Assembly: GCA_016748015.1 (NCBI GenBank)
Contig: JAAOMT010000468.1
Coordinates: 697,540 to 761,539, forward strand
Source: Geosiphon pyriformis
Lineage: Eukaryota > Glomeromycota > Glomeromycetes > Archaeosporales > Geosiphonaceae
Length of the DNA stretch: 64,000 nt
Direction: 5' to 3'
Shown here: in pieces, positions 1 through 10,580 of the stretch
Layout of the letters: every line of letters begins with the position of its first letter
How positions within the stretch are numbered: position 1 is the first letter of the stretch
Notes under the pieces: model-generated
The model's input: only the letters and a program-made list of their open reading frames with translations
Database searches by the model: none
Told to the model about the DNA's origin: nothing
Made by a program: the position numbers and the translations under genes

Positions 1-325
1 TTAAGGTCTTTAGTTCCCAACTGTAAATAGTGTACTAAATTATTGTAAAGGTTGCTTCTAACTTCTGAGATATTGTAATTTCCAAAAAAATAATTGTTGA
101 TGTGGTTTTTAATGTATTGGTATACTGATTTCTTGACAACTTCAATTCCATCTGGAATGTTGAATCTTTGCTTGCAATGGGTGTAAATTGATTGGTAATA
201 CTCTAGAGTTGTTGTGTCTGGTGTGGTCGCCACTTTGAAGTTGTTTTTGCTGTGTTGTTTCTGTGGGAGAGCACCAAATGTTACCGGAGGTTTTTGGTCT
301 CTTTTCTGTAATGTTGTTAATACTT
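1..325 (-). pseudogene. GypA-1 gag N-terminus (partial)
   Basis: This is the start of the gag region of a minus-strand Ty3/gypsy element that continues off the left edge. Bases 1-278 closely match 3482-3756, the same part of GypA-2, with scattered transitions. The encoded segment includes the family motif TLEYYQSIYTHCKQRFNI. The reading frame runs without a stop from inside the LTR, across the primer-binding site and into gag. Gag would form the particle that packages the element's RNA. Only the first quarter is present, so the coding state of the rest cannot be judged. Confidence 0.75.
263..276 (-). other. Primer-binding site of GypA-1
   Basis: On the minus strand TGGTGCTCTCCCAC lies two bases inside the LTR end. 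A tRNA 3' end carries CCA, so a TGG start directly after the LTR is the expected start point for minus-strand DNA synthesis. The same 14 bases occur at the same place in GypA-2 and GypA-3. The primer tRNA cannot be named from the window. Confidence 0.7.
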
Positions 326-1259
326 ATTTGCTGTGAATTCACGTTTTCTGGATGTGGTTGAACCTCTAGTAACTGAATTTATCTTCAAATTATCTCCTAT
401 AATTTGAACTTGCTGGGCTTATAAGTGGAATGGCCAATTCCTTGCCAGTTGCTTTATGTAGTTATGTTGTAGTAAACGTCAACTCTTTCCCAGGAATTGC
501 TCATCTGGAAGCTCACTAAAAATGTGTAGTTACTTTGCTGTGAAAGTTAACTCTTCTACAGGAATCTTATCTGTAGGCTACCCTGATAATTGTAATAAGA
601 AAAGAAAATAAAAATAAAAGAAGTGTAAAAGAAATAGGATTTTATCAAGGGAAACGTTTTCTATCCAGGCCTGGAGTCACTAACAATTTACTGAAATTGG
701 TAGCTAATCAATTTCGAAATGTTAGTTGGTTTTTGGGGATTTTCCAAGGACAATAATTAAAGAATTTGGTTTTTCAAATTATTTGGTATTTATTTCTTTT
801 TGTGTGTGTAGAAATGATTCTAAGTGATAAATCTAAAGTAAGATATATTTTCTCAAAAAGAGAAGCTCTTCTTTTATACAACTTGTTGTAACACTATTCT
901 ATGAACTTGAACTTTGCTATTTTCTACAATTTTGCTGAACTAAAGATACATTTCGGCAAACTACAAGTTATTTCTATGAACTATTAGATATTTTGGTGAA
1001 CTATCCATTATTTCGGCGAATTTCTATAAATTTCGGTGAACTTTTGAATGTTACATAGTTCGGGGTATTGCATGATTAATCATCGCAATTAGGTTATATT
1101 TGTATTGTATACAATTTGGGTTATTAATTAAATGATAATTTCGGACATTCTTTGCTAATGTAATAAGTGATAATTTGAAATGATAATATATGCTAATTAA
1201 TAATAGAAATTATGAGATAATTTCATGCTAAATGATATCTCTAATTTCGTCTGGTAACA
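279..1259 (-). repeat. LTR of GypA-1 (5' LTR, minus orientation)
   Basis: Read on the minus strand the repeat begins TGTTACC and ends GGTAACA, a classic TG...CA LTR. It is 981 bp and matches the GypA-2 LTR (980 bp) and both GypA-3 LTRs (983 bp). The left boundary is fixed by the primer-binding site at 263-276. The right end abuts the interrupted protease of GypA-2. It contains a TATAAAA-type promoter and several copies of a short TTTCGGYRAAC motif around 940-1050. Confidence 0.88.
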
Positions 1260-1968
1260 CCGGTTTGAATTCAAAAGCTGGGGCTTTTTCAGAGTATTTG
1301 TTGAATGTACCACAAGTGGCAGGTATTTGGGTGTGTTGTTCTTGGTAAGAGATTGTTAACTCTTGTGTTTCCCAATTCAGATTAGCATTGGCTTTTTGAA
1401 GCCAATCATTTCTGACGAGAACTTGGTACTGGGGTGTGTCTATTACAAGAACTTTGACTAGAATGGTGATTCCATCAAGAGTGAATGGAAAATTGTCAAT
1501 TTTTCCTACTGGGGTCTTTTTCATGCCATCGGCAGTGACGATTACTGTTTGAGCTGGTCGGTTGACATTTCTTTTCAACTGTTGCATTAACTGGTAGGTG
1601 ATAATGCTTCTGGCAGATTCATTGTCTAGGATCAAGTGAATTGTCTTTCCTTCAACTTCTGCTTCAGTGTATATAGCTGTGATTGCTTTTTGTTTATTGG
1701 CAGCTGCATTGCTAAGCAGGAATGGTGACTCATTTGCTTCAAACTCAAAAGAGAATATATCTGAAAGGTTAGCGTTTTCAGCGATTCTGGCTGGTGAGAT
1801 TGTAATGAGAGTATAGAAAGGGTTTTGTTGTTGTGCTGCAGCTCTACCTTCCAAGAGTGCAGTATGGTGAAAATCCTGTTCTTCTGGCATTGTTAAATAA
1901 CTGGGTTGAGTGTGATAGTGGTTGGGTCTTAGTTGAGTGGAATTTTGGGGAACCAATTGGTTGTTCAA
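1228..1968 (-). pseudogene. GypA-2 retropepsin-like protease (truncated, active site lost)
   Basis: The product is the element's aspartic protease, which would cut the Gag-Pol polyprotein. The recognisable core has a LLSNAAANKQKAITAIYTEA strand, then the active-site loop, then an ITYQLMQQL helix and a NDWLQKANANLNWETQELTI strand near the end. The expected D-S-G triad reads D-N-E here, with a further G-to-R change three residues on; each needs only a G-to-A transition. The last few codons (1259-1228) come from the inserted GypA-1 LTR, so the natural C-terminus is missing. The enzyme cannot be active. Confidence 0.8.
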
Positions 1969-2019
1969 ACTGATTCTATTGTTGTTTACTTGGTATCAGT
2001 TTTGTGGTGTGAATTGATT

Positions 2020-3798
2020 TTGTGTAATCAGTCTTTGAGCAGATACTTGATAATATTGTGTGGGTGGTTGTTGGTACTGCTGTTGGATTGGCTGTGGGGC
2101 AGGCTGATAATAGTTATTTTGGTATTGGGGTCTTGGTGGATAGTAAGCTGGTGGTGGTGGTTGATAATAAGATTGCTGTAGTGGAGGGTAATATTGATTA
2201 CTCCTATTTTGTTGGTCTCATTGTAGCTTTCTGCAATCTTTTTTCCAGTGGCCAGAGATTCCACAGTAATGACAATTCTGAGGCTGGTTATTGGAAAGTG
2301 GTGCAAAGTTATTTTGATTTCATCTTTGGGGTGGTTAATATCTTTGGGATTGCTGTTGTTGTTGATTGGTGAAATAGTTTTCAACCTTCTTTGTGAGTTG
2401 GTCAATTTTTTCCTCAGCTGCTGAGCTGGTTTCTCCAATTGCCAAATTTACAAGTTTTGTGTGATTGGCCTCTTCTATGGCCATTTCGTATCTTTTTGCA
2501 TGCTGTATGGCAGAGTTTAAATCTTTTGGCACATGTGGGTGAACTTTTTTAATTAGTTTATCTTTTAGACCAGTGATAAATTGATCCATGATTTGAGCAT
2601 CGGAATAATAATTGTTTGTTTTGAGTTGGCAAATTTGTTTGAGAAGTTTGTTGAATTTCTCAATATAAGTCATAACAGATTTGGAGGGTTCTTGTTTGAT
2701 ATTTCAAAAATGATTGCAAAAGATGATAGAGGTATTATTGTCGGTGAACTGTTCAAGGAAGATTGCTTTGAAAGTGTTCTAATAATTGAATGGGGCAGCC
2801 AAGTTTTCAAACCATTCTCCTGCTGTTTCTTTGAGAAAGTAGAGAATTGTTCTTAACATTCTGGCAGCATTTCATCCATTTGCATCTTCAGCTTTAGTAA
2901 CTTGGTTGAGCCATTCTTGGGGACTGGTCTCAATATCTTCTCCATTGAATTCAGGGATTTTTGCAATGTATGTTGTCATTTTGTCTTCTTTGTTTTCACT
3001 GTTTATTAATTCTTCTTCAGTTATTTCAGAGTCATTTTTTTTGTTTGCTGTTGTCTCAGAGTGTTTACTTTGATTTTCAGCTAGAAAATCAAGGAGATTG
3101 GAACTAGTTTGAAGAAGTTTTTGTTGTCTGGTGGGACTTCTGAGTAATGTAAAATCTTCTGGTCTTGCAAATTGATTCAAGAGTAAATTAGCTGTTTGTG
3201 CTTGTACAAGTGAAGCTGAAAAAGGTGTGATAGTAAGTAGAAATTTTGAACTGGTTCTTTGTTCAGGTGTTTGTAAATGTTTGGCAGTTGTTTTTGGTAG
3301 TATTGGAGTATTTGGAGTGGTTTTTGAGTATTGCTTCAATTTGTTTTTGTCTTTGTTGCTTGTTTCTGTTTCCGATTCAAAATCAATAGTGTATTGAGAC
3401 TGCACTGGATATGTTTCTTCACAGTATTTGATAATATTAAAATTAAGTTCATGAAAGTAAGTGGCAAGTGTTTCACTGTTAAGGTCTTTAGTTCCCAACT
3501 GTGAATAGTATGCTAAATAATTATAAAGGTTGCTTCTAACTTCTGAGATATTGTAATTTCCAAAAAAATAATTGTTGATGTGGTTTTCAATATATTGGTA
3601 TACTGATTTCTTGACAACTTCAATTCCATCTGGAATGTTGAATCTTTGCTTGCAATGGGTGTAAATTGATTGGTAATACTCTAGAGTTGTTGTGTCTGGT
3701 GTGGTCGCCACTTTGAAGTTGTTTTTGCTGTGTTGTTTCTGTGGGAGAGCACCAAATGTTACTGGAGGTTTTTGGTCTCTTTTCTTAAATGTTGTCAA
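2020..3798 (-). pseudogene. GypA-2 gag (broken)
   Basis: Capsid-nucleocapsid protein of the element. The first intact stretch is 3798-2872 (308 codons). It ends at a TGA where GypA-3 has Trp (NGWTAARM). A later frame, 2673-2335, continues the retrotransposon-gag domain (YIEKFNKLLKQICQL, IMDQFITGLKDKLIKKV). An intact CCHC zinc knuckle (CHYCGISGHWKKDC) is readable at about 2240-2285, followed by a Q/P/Y-rich linker to about 2020. The first ATG, at 3798, lies 42 bp inside the LTR and the frame crosses the LTR end and primer site. At least one stop and one frameshift separate the parts. Confidence 0.82.
3741..3754 (-). other. Primer-binding site of GypA-2
   Basis: TGGTGCTCTCCCAC on the minus strand, two bases inside the LTR end, identical to the site in GypA-1 and GypA-3. 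It marks where the priming tRNA 3' end would pair. Confidence 0.7.
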
Positions 3799-4736
3799 TG
3801 CTTGTTTGCTGTGAATTCACGTTTTCTGGATGTGGTTGAACCTCCAGTAACTGAATTTATCTTCAAATTATCTCCTATAATTTGAACTGCTGGGTTTATA
3901 AGTGGAATGGCCAATTCTGTGCCAGTTGCTTTATGTAGTTATGTTGTAGTAAACGTCAACTCTTTTCCAGGAAATGCTTGTCTGAAAGCTTACTAAAAAA
4001 TGTGTAGTTACTTTGCTGTGAAAGTCAACTCTTCTACAGGAATCTTGTCTGTAGGCTACTCTAATGATTGTAATAAGAAAAGAAAAAAAAAATAAAAGAA
4101 ATATAAAAAAAATAGGATTTTATCAAGGGAAATATTTTCTATCCAGGCCTGGAGTCACTAACAGTTTACTGAAATTGGTAGCTAATCAATTTTAAAACAT
4201 TAGTTGGGTTTTGGGGATTTTCTAAGTACAATAATTAAAGAATTTGGTTTTTCGAATTATTTGATATTTATTTTTTTGTGTGTGTATAGGAATGGTTCTA
4301 AGTGATAAATCTAAAGTAAGATACATTTTCTCGAAGAGAGAAGCTCTTCTTTTATACAACTTGTCGTAACACTATTCTATGAACTTGAACTTTGCTATTT
4401 TCTACAATTTTGCTAAACTAAAAATACATTTCGGCAAACTACAAGTTATTTCTGCGAACTATTAGATATTTCAATGAACTATCAATTATTTTGGCAAATT
4501 TCTACAAATTTTGGTAAACTTTTGAATGTTACATAGTTTGGGGTATTGCATGATTGATCATCGCAATTAGGTTATATTTGTGTTGTGTACAATTTGGGTT
4601 ATTAATTAAATGATAATTTCGGACATTTTTGCTAATGTAATAAGTGATAATTTGAAATGATAATATATGCTAATTAATGATAGGAATTATAAGATAATTT
4701 CATGCTAAATAATATCTCTAATTTTTTTTGGTAACA
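3757..4736 (-). repeat. 5' LTR of GypA-2
   Basis: A 980-bp LTR that reads TGTTACC...AGTAACA on the minus strand. A TATAAAA box lies at 4350-4356 (minus strand), as in the other GypA LTRs. The outer end is followed directly by LINE-1 coding sequence (4737 on), which aligns with the endonuclease domain of LINE-2 and LINE-3. The four bases outside it are GCAA; the matching copy would be off the left edge. Confidence 0.88.
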
Positions 4737-5583
4737 GCAAAAATACCAACATAGTCAAACTTGTGTGGTGTTGCTAAAATTATTGATTATATGTTTATTT
4801 CTTTGAACTTGATCAATGCAATTGTAGATCACAGTGTTGTTGATGTTGTGGAATATTTTGATATTGATCACAAAGCCATTTCTGTTTCTGTAGGCTTGAG
4901 TGAACTTTTAAATACACATCTGAATTTTGTTCACAAACAAGTGAATAGAAATTGTTGGAAGTTTGATTTTAAGGACACTGATGAAGCAAACATCAAATCT
5001 GTAATTAATAAGAGGATGGAAAGCTTTGAGACAAATAAAGGTTATACTATTAGGAGTGTGTTAGAGTGCACTTTTTGCAAGGTTGTGCTGGATTATTTGG
5101 TGGTTGGTGATGAGATGATTCTTAAGCCCAATATGGTTAAGTCTAAGGTAAATGCAATAATAGAGGGTTGGACTAAGAAGCATATGTTAGTTAAAGACAT
5201 TTTTGATAATTGGTCTAACCAATATAAACTATTGGAATACATTTTTAATGAAGCCTTTTCTGGTGTGATGCATCCAATTAAGTTTGATGAACTGTTTGGT
5301 GTGATTTTTAATCTGCCTAATGGCAAAGTTGTTGGTCTCTTAGACATTCCAAATGAGCTTTGGAAACATTATGGCAGATCTATTATGAACATGCTTCTGT
5401 TGTTTATAAATTTTTGTCTTTTTCATGAGTTGGTACCCAGTTCTTAGAAGGAAGCTTGGGTTTCAATAATTCCCAAACCTTATAAGTGGAAGGGAGTTTT
5501 TATGAATACCCATCTTATTGCTTTGATCAAAACAACTTGTAAGATCCTATTAAAGATTTTCTCTGACAGGATTTTACTGGCAT
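4737..5583 (+). pseudogene. LINE-1 ORF2, first part (endonuclease end and start of RT)
   Basis: The frame opens with AKIPT, then a TAG, then the conserved IDYMFISLNL and FDIDHKAISVSVGL segments, which correspond to the C-terminal part of an APE-type endonuclease (Asp-His motif DH). Residues after about 60 are the linker and the N-terminal fingers of the reverse transcriptase (LPNGKVVGLLDIPNELWKH). A TAG at about 5444 replaces Trp in the family motif SxWRQAWVSMIPKPY. The frame then continues to DRILLA, where GypA-3 breaks it. It is non-functional. Confidence 0.82.
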
Positions 5584-6566
5584 TGTTACCAGTAGAATTT
5601 TAGCTATTAATTAGCATGAAATTATCTTCATAATTCTTATTATTAAGTAGCATATTATTATCATTTCGATTATTACTTATTAATTAGCCAAATTATCAAA
5701 TATTATTATTTAATTAATAACTCAATTTGTACTATAGAAATTAAGATGATCAAATTACACAATACCCTGAACCATTTAATATAGTCAAAATTCGCCAAAA
5801 TTAATGAAAAAATTGCCGAAATAATCAATAATTCATAGAAATAACTTGTAGTTTGCCAAAATATATTTTTAGTTTACCCAAATTGTAGAAAAGAGAAAAG
5901 TGCAAGTTCAAAGACTAGTACTACAACAAGTTGTATAAAAGAAGAGCTTTTCTCTTTAAAAAAATATATCCATCTCATATCTTCTCATAATATCTTAACA
6001 TAGTATCTTACTTTAGATATCTTAATTAAAAACAAATTACCTTTTACATATTTAAATAAAAATTAAATATTCGAAAACCAAATCCTTTGATTATTGCACT
6101 TGAAATTCCTTCAACACAACTAACATTTTTGAAATTGATTAGCTACCAATTTCAGTAATCTGTTAGTGACTCCAGGCCTGGATAGAAAACATTTCTCTTG
6201 ATAAAATTCTATTTTTTTTATATTTTTTATATTTTTCTTTTATTTTCTTATCATAATTATTAGGGTAGTCTACAGACAAGATTTCTGTAGAAGAGTTGAC
6301 TTTCACAGCAAAGTAACTACATATTTTTAGTGAGCTTTCAGACAAGCAATTCTTAGGAAAGAGTTGACATTTACTACAATGTAACTACATAAAATAACTG
6401 GCAAGGAATTGGTCATTCCATTTATAAGCCCAGCAATTTAAATTATAGGAGATAATTTGAAGATAAATTCAGTTACTGGAGATCTAACTACTTCCTGAGA
6501 ATGTAAATTCACAGCAAATCAGCATTAACAACATTCAAGAAAAGAGACCAAAAACCTCCAGTAACA
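5584..6566 (+). repeat. 5' LTR of GypA-3
   Basis: 983 bp from TGTTACC to AGTAACA. The outer edge is set by the GCAT duplication and the inner edge by the primer-binding site. A TATAAAA box is at 5934-5940. It differs from the 3' LTR by scattered substitutions, in the parts I compared almost all C/T or G/A. Confidence 0.93.
5934..5940 (+). promoter_or_regulatory. TATA box in GypA-3 5' LTR
   Basis: TATAAAA lies about 350 bp into the LTR, and the same motif is at the same place in the other GypA LTRs (14849 on in the 3' copy, 4350-4356 minus in GypA-2). Conservation across copies supports a role as the element promoter, with transcription starting a short distance downstream. Confidence 0.5.
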
Positions 6567-8440
6567 TTTGGTGCTCTCCCACGGAAATAACACAGCAACA
6601 ACAAAATTCAAAGTAGTGATTGCACCAAACACAACAACACTAGAGTATTATCAGTCAATTTACACCCACTGTAAGCAAAGATTCAACATTCTAGACGAAA
6701 TTGAAGTTATCAAAAAATTAGTATACCAATACATTGAAAACCACATCAACAATTATCTTTTGGAAACTACAACATTTCAGAAGTCAGAAACAACCTCTAC
6801 AATAATTTAGTACACTATTTACAATTGGAAACAGAAGACCTAAACAGTAAAACACTTGCTACCTATTTTCAAGAACTTAATTTTAACATTATCGAGTATT
6901 GTGAAGAAAAATACCCCTCAATACTCTATTGACTTTGAATTAGAAACAGGAACAAGCAACAAAGGCAAACAAAAATTGAAGCAATACTCAAGAATCACTC
7001 CAAACACTCTAATACTATAAAAGACAACTGCCAAACACTTGCAAACATCTGAACAAGGAACCAGTGTTAAATTACCACTTTCTATTACACTATTTCTAAT
7101 TTCACTTGCTTAACCACAAACACTAAGTTCACCACTTAACTGTTTTTCCAGACCAGAAGATTTTCAGTCACCTAAAAATCCTACTTAACAGCAGAAACCA
7201 ATATCAACAAGTGCCAATATCATTGATTACTTACAGGAAAACGAAAGTAATTATTCAGAAAGTCTGAAAAGTGAAGAAACTGAATTAAAACAAGAAAAAA
7301 CTACAGAAAATAAAGAAAAAATGGCAACTGCTTATATTGCAAAGATTCCAGAATTTACTGGTAAAGATAATAATACCAGTCCTCAAGAATGGCTTGACAA
7401 AGTTCAAAAAGCAAGAGATACAAATGGTTGGACTGCAGCAAGAATGCTCAAAGCAATTCCATACTTTCTCCAAAGAACTGCAGGAGAATGGTTTGAAAAT
7501 TTAGAAGAACCATTTGAAAACTGGCAAGCATTCAAAAATGCTTTCTTACAACAATTCACCAACAACAACACATCCATTACTCTTCATAATCACTTTTACA
7601 ATATTAAACAAAAAACATCTGAAACTATTATGACCTATCTGAAAAGATTCAACAAACTTCTTCAACGAATTCAACAATTGGAAACCAATAAATACTATTC
7701 TGATGCCCAGATTCTGGATCAGTTTATAGCAGGATTAAAGAACAAATTAATTAAAAAAGTTTGTCCACATTTCCCAAAAAACTTAGCAACAATCATTAGA
7801 CATACAAAGAACTATGAAATGGCTATGAAAGAAGCAAACCACATCAAACTTGTCAACCTAGCTATTAGAGAAACCAGTTTAGCAGCTGAAAAGAAAATAG
7901 ACCAACTCACAAAAAAAGTTGAAAGCTACTTTACAAACCAACAACAACAGCAACAACAACCACAAAGATATCAACTCCCACAACGATGCAATCAAAACAA
8001 TTTTGGATCACCATTCAACAACCAAACTCAAAATTGTTATTATTGTGAAATTCCAGAACACTGAAAACGGAATTGCAGAAAATTGCAAAGAGACCAACAA
8101 AATAGAAGTAATCAACATTACTCTTCACTACAACAATCTTATTACCAACCTCCACCACCAACTTATTATTCACCAAGACCACAAAATCAAAACAATTACT
8201 ATTAACCAGCTCCACAACCAATGCAGCAACAATATCAGCAACCTTTACCAATTCAGCAATATCAAATACCACCCACTCAACAATATCAAGTACCAGCTAG
8301 AAGATTGGTTCAACATAACTAATTCACACCCCAAAATCAATTTCAGAATAACAACAATAGAATCAACCCAAATAACCAGTTGGTTTCCCAAAATTCTGGT
8401 TAGCAAAGACCCAATCACTATCACACTCAACCCAGTTATC
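6525..8440 (+). pseudogene. GypA-3 gag (broken)
   Basis: Structural protein of the element. The N-terminal part (6525-7320) has several stops and frame changes but still shows TLEYYQSIYTHCKQRFNI. The central part is one intact frame, 7321-8064, starting MATAYIAKIPEF and carrying the retrotransposon-gag domain (SPQEWLDKVQKA, GEWFENLEEPFENWQAFKNA, MTYLKRFNKLL). It ends inside the CCHC knuckle (CYYCEIPEH-stop-KRNC), where TGA replaces Trp. A Q/N/P-rich linker follows to about 8440. In GypA-2 the knuckle is intact, which shows the ancestral form. Confidence 0.85.
6569..6582 (+). other. Primer-binding site of GypA-3
   Basis: TGGTGCTCTCCCAC two bases after the LTR. It is shared exactly with the other GypA copies. 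GypB-1 shares only the first eight bases (TGGTGCTC), so the two families may use different or partly similar tRNA primers. Confidence 0.75.
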
Positions 8441-8446
8441 TTATAA

Positions 8447-9060
8447 TGCCTAAAGAATCGGATTTTCAACAAACTGCACTTTCTGAAGGTAAAGCTGCAG
8501 CACCAAAATCAAACTCTTCCAACAATACTATCTTACCAGCTCAAATTGCCTAAAATGCCAACCTCTCAGATATATTCCCATTTGAATTTAAAGCAAATAA
8601 ATTATCATTCTTGCTTAGTAATGCAGCAGCTAATGAACAAAAAGCTATTACTGCCATGTATACTGAAGCTACAGTAGAAGAAAAACCCATCCAATTAATT
8701 CTAAACAGTGGATTAGCTGGAAGTATTATTACCTACCAGTTAATGCAACAGCTTTAAAGAACTGTTGACAGACTAGCCCAAACTGTAATTGTTATAGCAG
8801 ATGGTATGAAAAAGACACCAGTAAGAGAAATTGACAATTTTTCATTTACCATTAATGAAATCACCATTTCAGTCAAAGTTCTAGTCATAAATGCACTCTA
8901 ATACCAAGCTTTGGTCGGAAATAATTGGTTTCTCAAGACCAATACAAACTTAGACTGAGAAACTCAGGAACTAAAAATCTCATACCAAGGACAATACACT
9001 ATAGTATCTGCTACTTGTACTTTCAACAAATAATCAGAAAAAGCCCCAGTATTCGAATTT
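8447..9060 (+). pseudogene. GypA-3 retropepsin-like protease (broken)
   Basis: Aspartic protease of the Pol region. It starts at MPKESDFQQTAL and shows the same blocks as GypA-2: FLLSNAAANEQKAIT, the active-site loop, and QALVGNNWFLKTNTNLD. The active site reads L-N-S-G, so the catalytic Asp has become Asn through one G-to-A change. In-frame TAA/TGA codons interrupt it at several points where Gln or Trp is expected. GypA-2 keeps the Asp but has lost the S-G, so the ancestor was D-S-G. Confidence 0.8.
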
Positions 9061-9074
9061 AAAGAGAAAAAAAA

Positions 9075-9800
9075 ATGCCACTCACTGAAACCTACATGGC
9101 TCTTGAATCAACATTCAATTGGGCTAAGGAAACAGAACAAGAGATTTTTGAAGAATCAAGAGGATGGAAGAAAGTTAGATATTCCACACCAAAACCACCA
9201 TACATTCCACTAAAATGCAAAGATTGCAAAAAAAAGCTTTCATCTATGGGAGTCTGTATTTCCCCAAAAGAGGAATATGAAACTCGCACTTGTTACTTCT
9301 ACAAAGCATGCCATAGAGAACAATTTGAATCTCCAAAGAGAAGTGGAAAATGAGACAACACACCTTGTCTCACATGTAGAGATATGCTACCAAAAAAATG
9401 CAACTGGATTGATGTTGCAATGAGAAGAGGAGTATGTAATCAAACCTGTCAATATGCTTTATCAATTTCAGAAAAAGTCAGAAGAGAAACACCATTTGAT
9501 GCAGCATACAACAGTGCTCTCAATAAACTTTACCACTACTTTCATGATGCTGAAATGATCTTTGATTTAGCAATGGCTTTAATTAATAGAGCCACACAGG
9601 AAGATGTCCACCAAATAAAAGAAGCTGAGTACATTGAATACACAATAGAATTAGCTAGATTCAACTATGTAAATAAGATAGAGACATACCACCAAATTGC
9701 AAGCCACACATATTCAACACAAGAAGCTCAAATTCAACAATTAGAGCAAATAAACATTCAATTGTGTGAAGAATGCATCATGCTTTATAATGACAAATAG
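9075..9800 (+). pseudogene. GypA-3 cysteine-rich domain of unknown function
   Basis: A protein region between protease and dUTPase, in two frames-in-line pieces (9075-9350, TGA, then 9384-9797). The TGA at 9351 falls in KRSGK-stop-DN, where GypB-1 has KGKWNN, so it was Trp. Visible features are LKCKDCKKKL (CX2C), a later Cys pair, PCLTCRDML (CX2C) and GVCNQTCQYALSIS (CX3C), then a long helical stretch. It ends near a second CX2C pair (LCEEC, then CPEC after a stop). GypB-1 carries the same arrangement at about 36200-36560. The spacing suggests a zinc-binding fold, but I do not recognise a named family. Confidence 0.65.
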
Positions 9801-9959
9801 TGTCCAGAATGCTATGCTCTTAGCATTCCTCTGCCCAGTGAAAATGACCAGAAAGAAATCGAATTTGGGAAACCTGAAACAAAGAAAGAAATCACAACAA
9901 CACCAATCTATTTTATTAAAAACCAGTTCATTATGTAACTCAAATACTTTGACAACAAT

Positions 9960-10427
9960 GGGCAAGGAATAAAACGAGAAAAAGCTCATAAAATTGATAC
10001 AAAATATGACCTCAAATATTCTGGCAAAAACACTTTGGTTCTGCAACCAAAGTTCTTGACAAAAATCAATCTTAAAATTGCTCTTGAAATTCTACCTAGA
10101 GCAATAGTTCAAATTGCATCCAGATCATCATTGGCAAGCAAAGGAATTAACATTAGAGAAGGAATCATAGATGCAGGATATACTGGAAACATTACCATCA
10201 TGTTACAAAATAAAACAAACAAACCATTTAGGATTGAACATGCTGAGAAAATTGCCCAAGCAATTTACCTATCCTTAATCAACATTTCGGGTTTACAATC
10301 AGTAAAAAACAGAGAACAATTGGGAAAAAGTGAAAGAGGAACTCAAAGTTTTGGTTCAACTGGACAATTTACAGTGCCAGTAAATATAGCTCTCAATACA
10401 CAAAACGAATTCCACCAGATTTTTTAA
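9960..10427 (+). pseudogene. GypA-3 dUTPase domain
   Basis: Resembles the trimeric dUTPase fold, which hydrolyses dUTP to dUMP and limits uracil in newly made DNA. All five family motifs can be placed: YDLKY (motif 1), SRSSLASKGI (motif 2, about 10118-10147), GIIDAGYTGNI (motif 3 with Asp and Tyr, about 10161-10193), EKIAQAI (motif 4) and RGTQSFGSTG (motif 5, about 10335-10364). This part of the frame has no stop from about 9970 to 10427, so of all Pol parts it is the best preserved. It sits between protease and RT, and would be released from or act within the polyprotein. Confidence 0.82.
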
Positions 10428-10580
10428 CTTCCTCAACCAATTACCATTTCATCTTTTGGAGAACATCAGGAAATTTACATCTGCTCAAAATTCACCACTA
10501 CTCAACAAATCTTTGAATCTAATAAACAAATCTGTTTAAAGCATAAAATCTCAATTCCAAACGTTTATATTCCTAAAGAA

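Larger units (their letters stand above)
1260..4736 (-). mobile_element. GypA-2, Ty3/gypsy element truncated by GypA-1
   Basis: The element runs right to left: 5' LTR (3757-4736), primer-binding site (3741-3754), gag (about 3798-2020) and protease (1968-1260). It stops exactly where the outer end of the GypA-1 LTR begins, so GypA-1 inserted into it. The reverse transcriptase, integrase and 3' LTR are not in the window and may lie beyond GypA-1 on the left. On the right, its outer LTR end touches the endonuclease region of LINE-1 at 4737, so this element is itself an insertion into LINE-1. Confidence 0.85.

Noticed and set aside
1933-2372. Two plus-strand frames rich in Val, Leu and Trp that look like membrane proteins
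   Set aside because: They are antisense to the Q/P/Y-rich gag-protease linker of GypA-2; the complement of such codons yields hydrophobic residues.
7919-8446. A 175-codon Asn/Thr/Ile-rich frame as a separate gene
   Set aside because: It is a shifted frame of the gag C-terminus and linker; the knuckle and protease are in the collinear frames.
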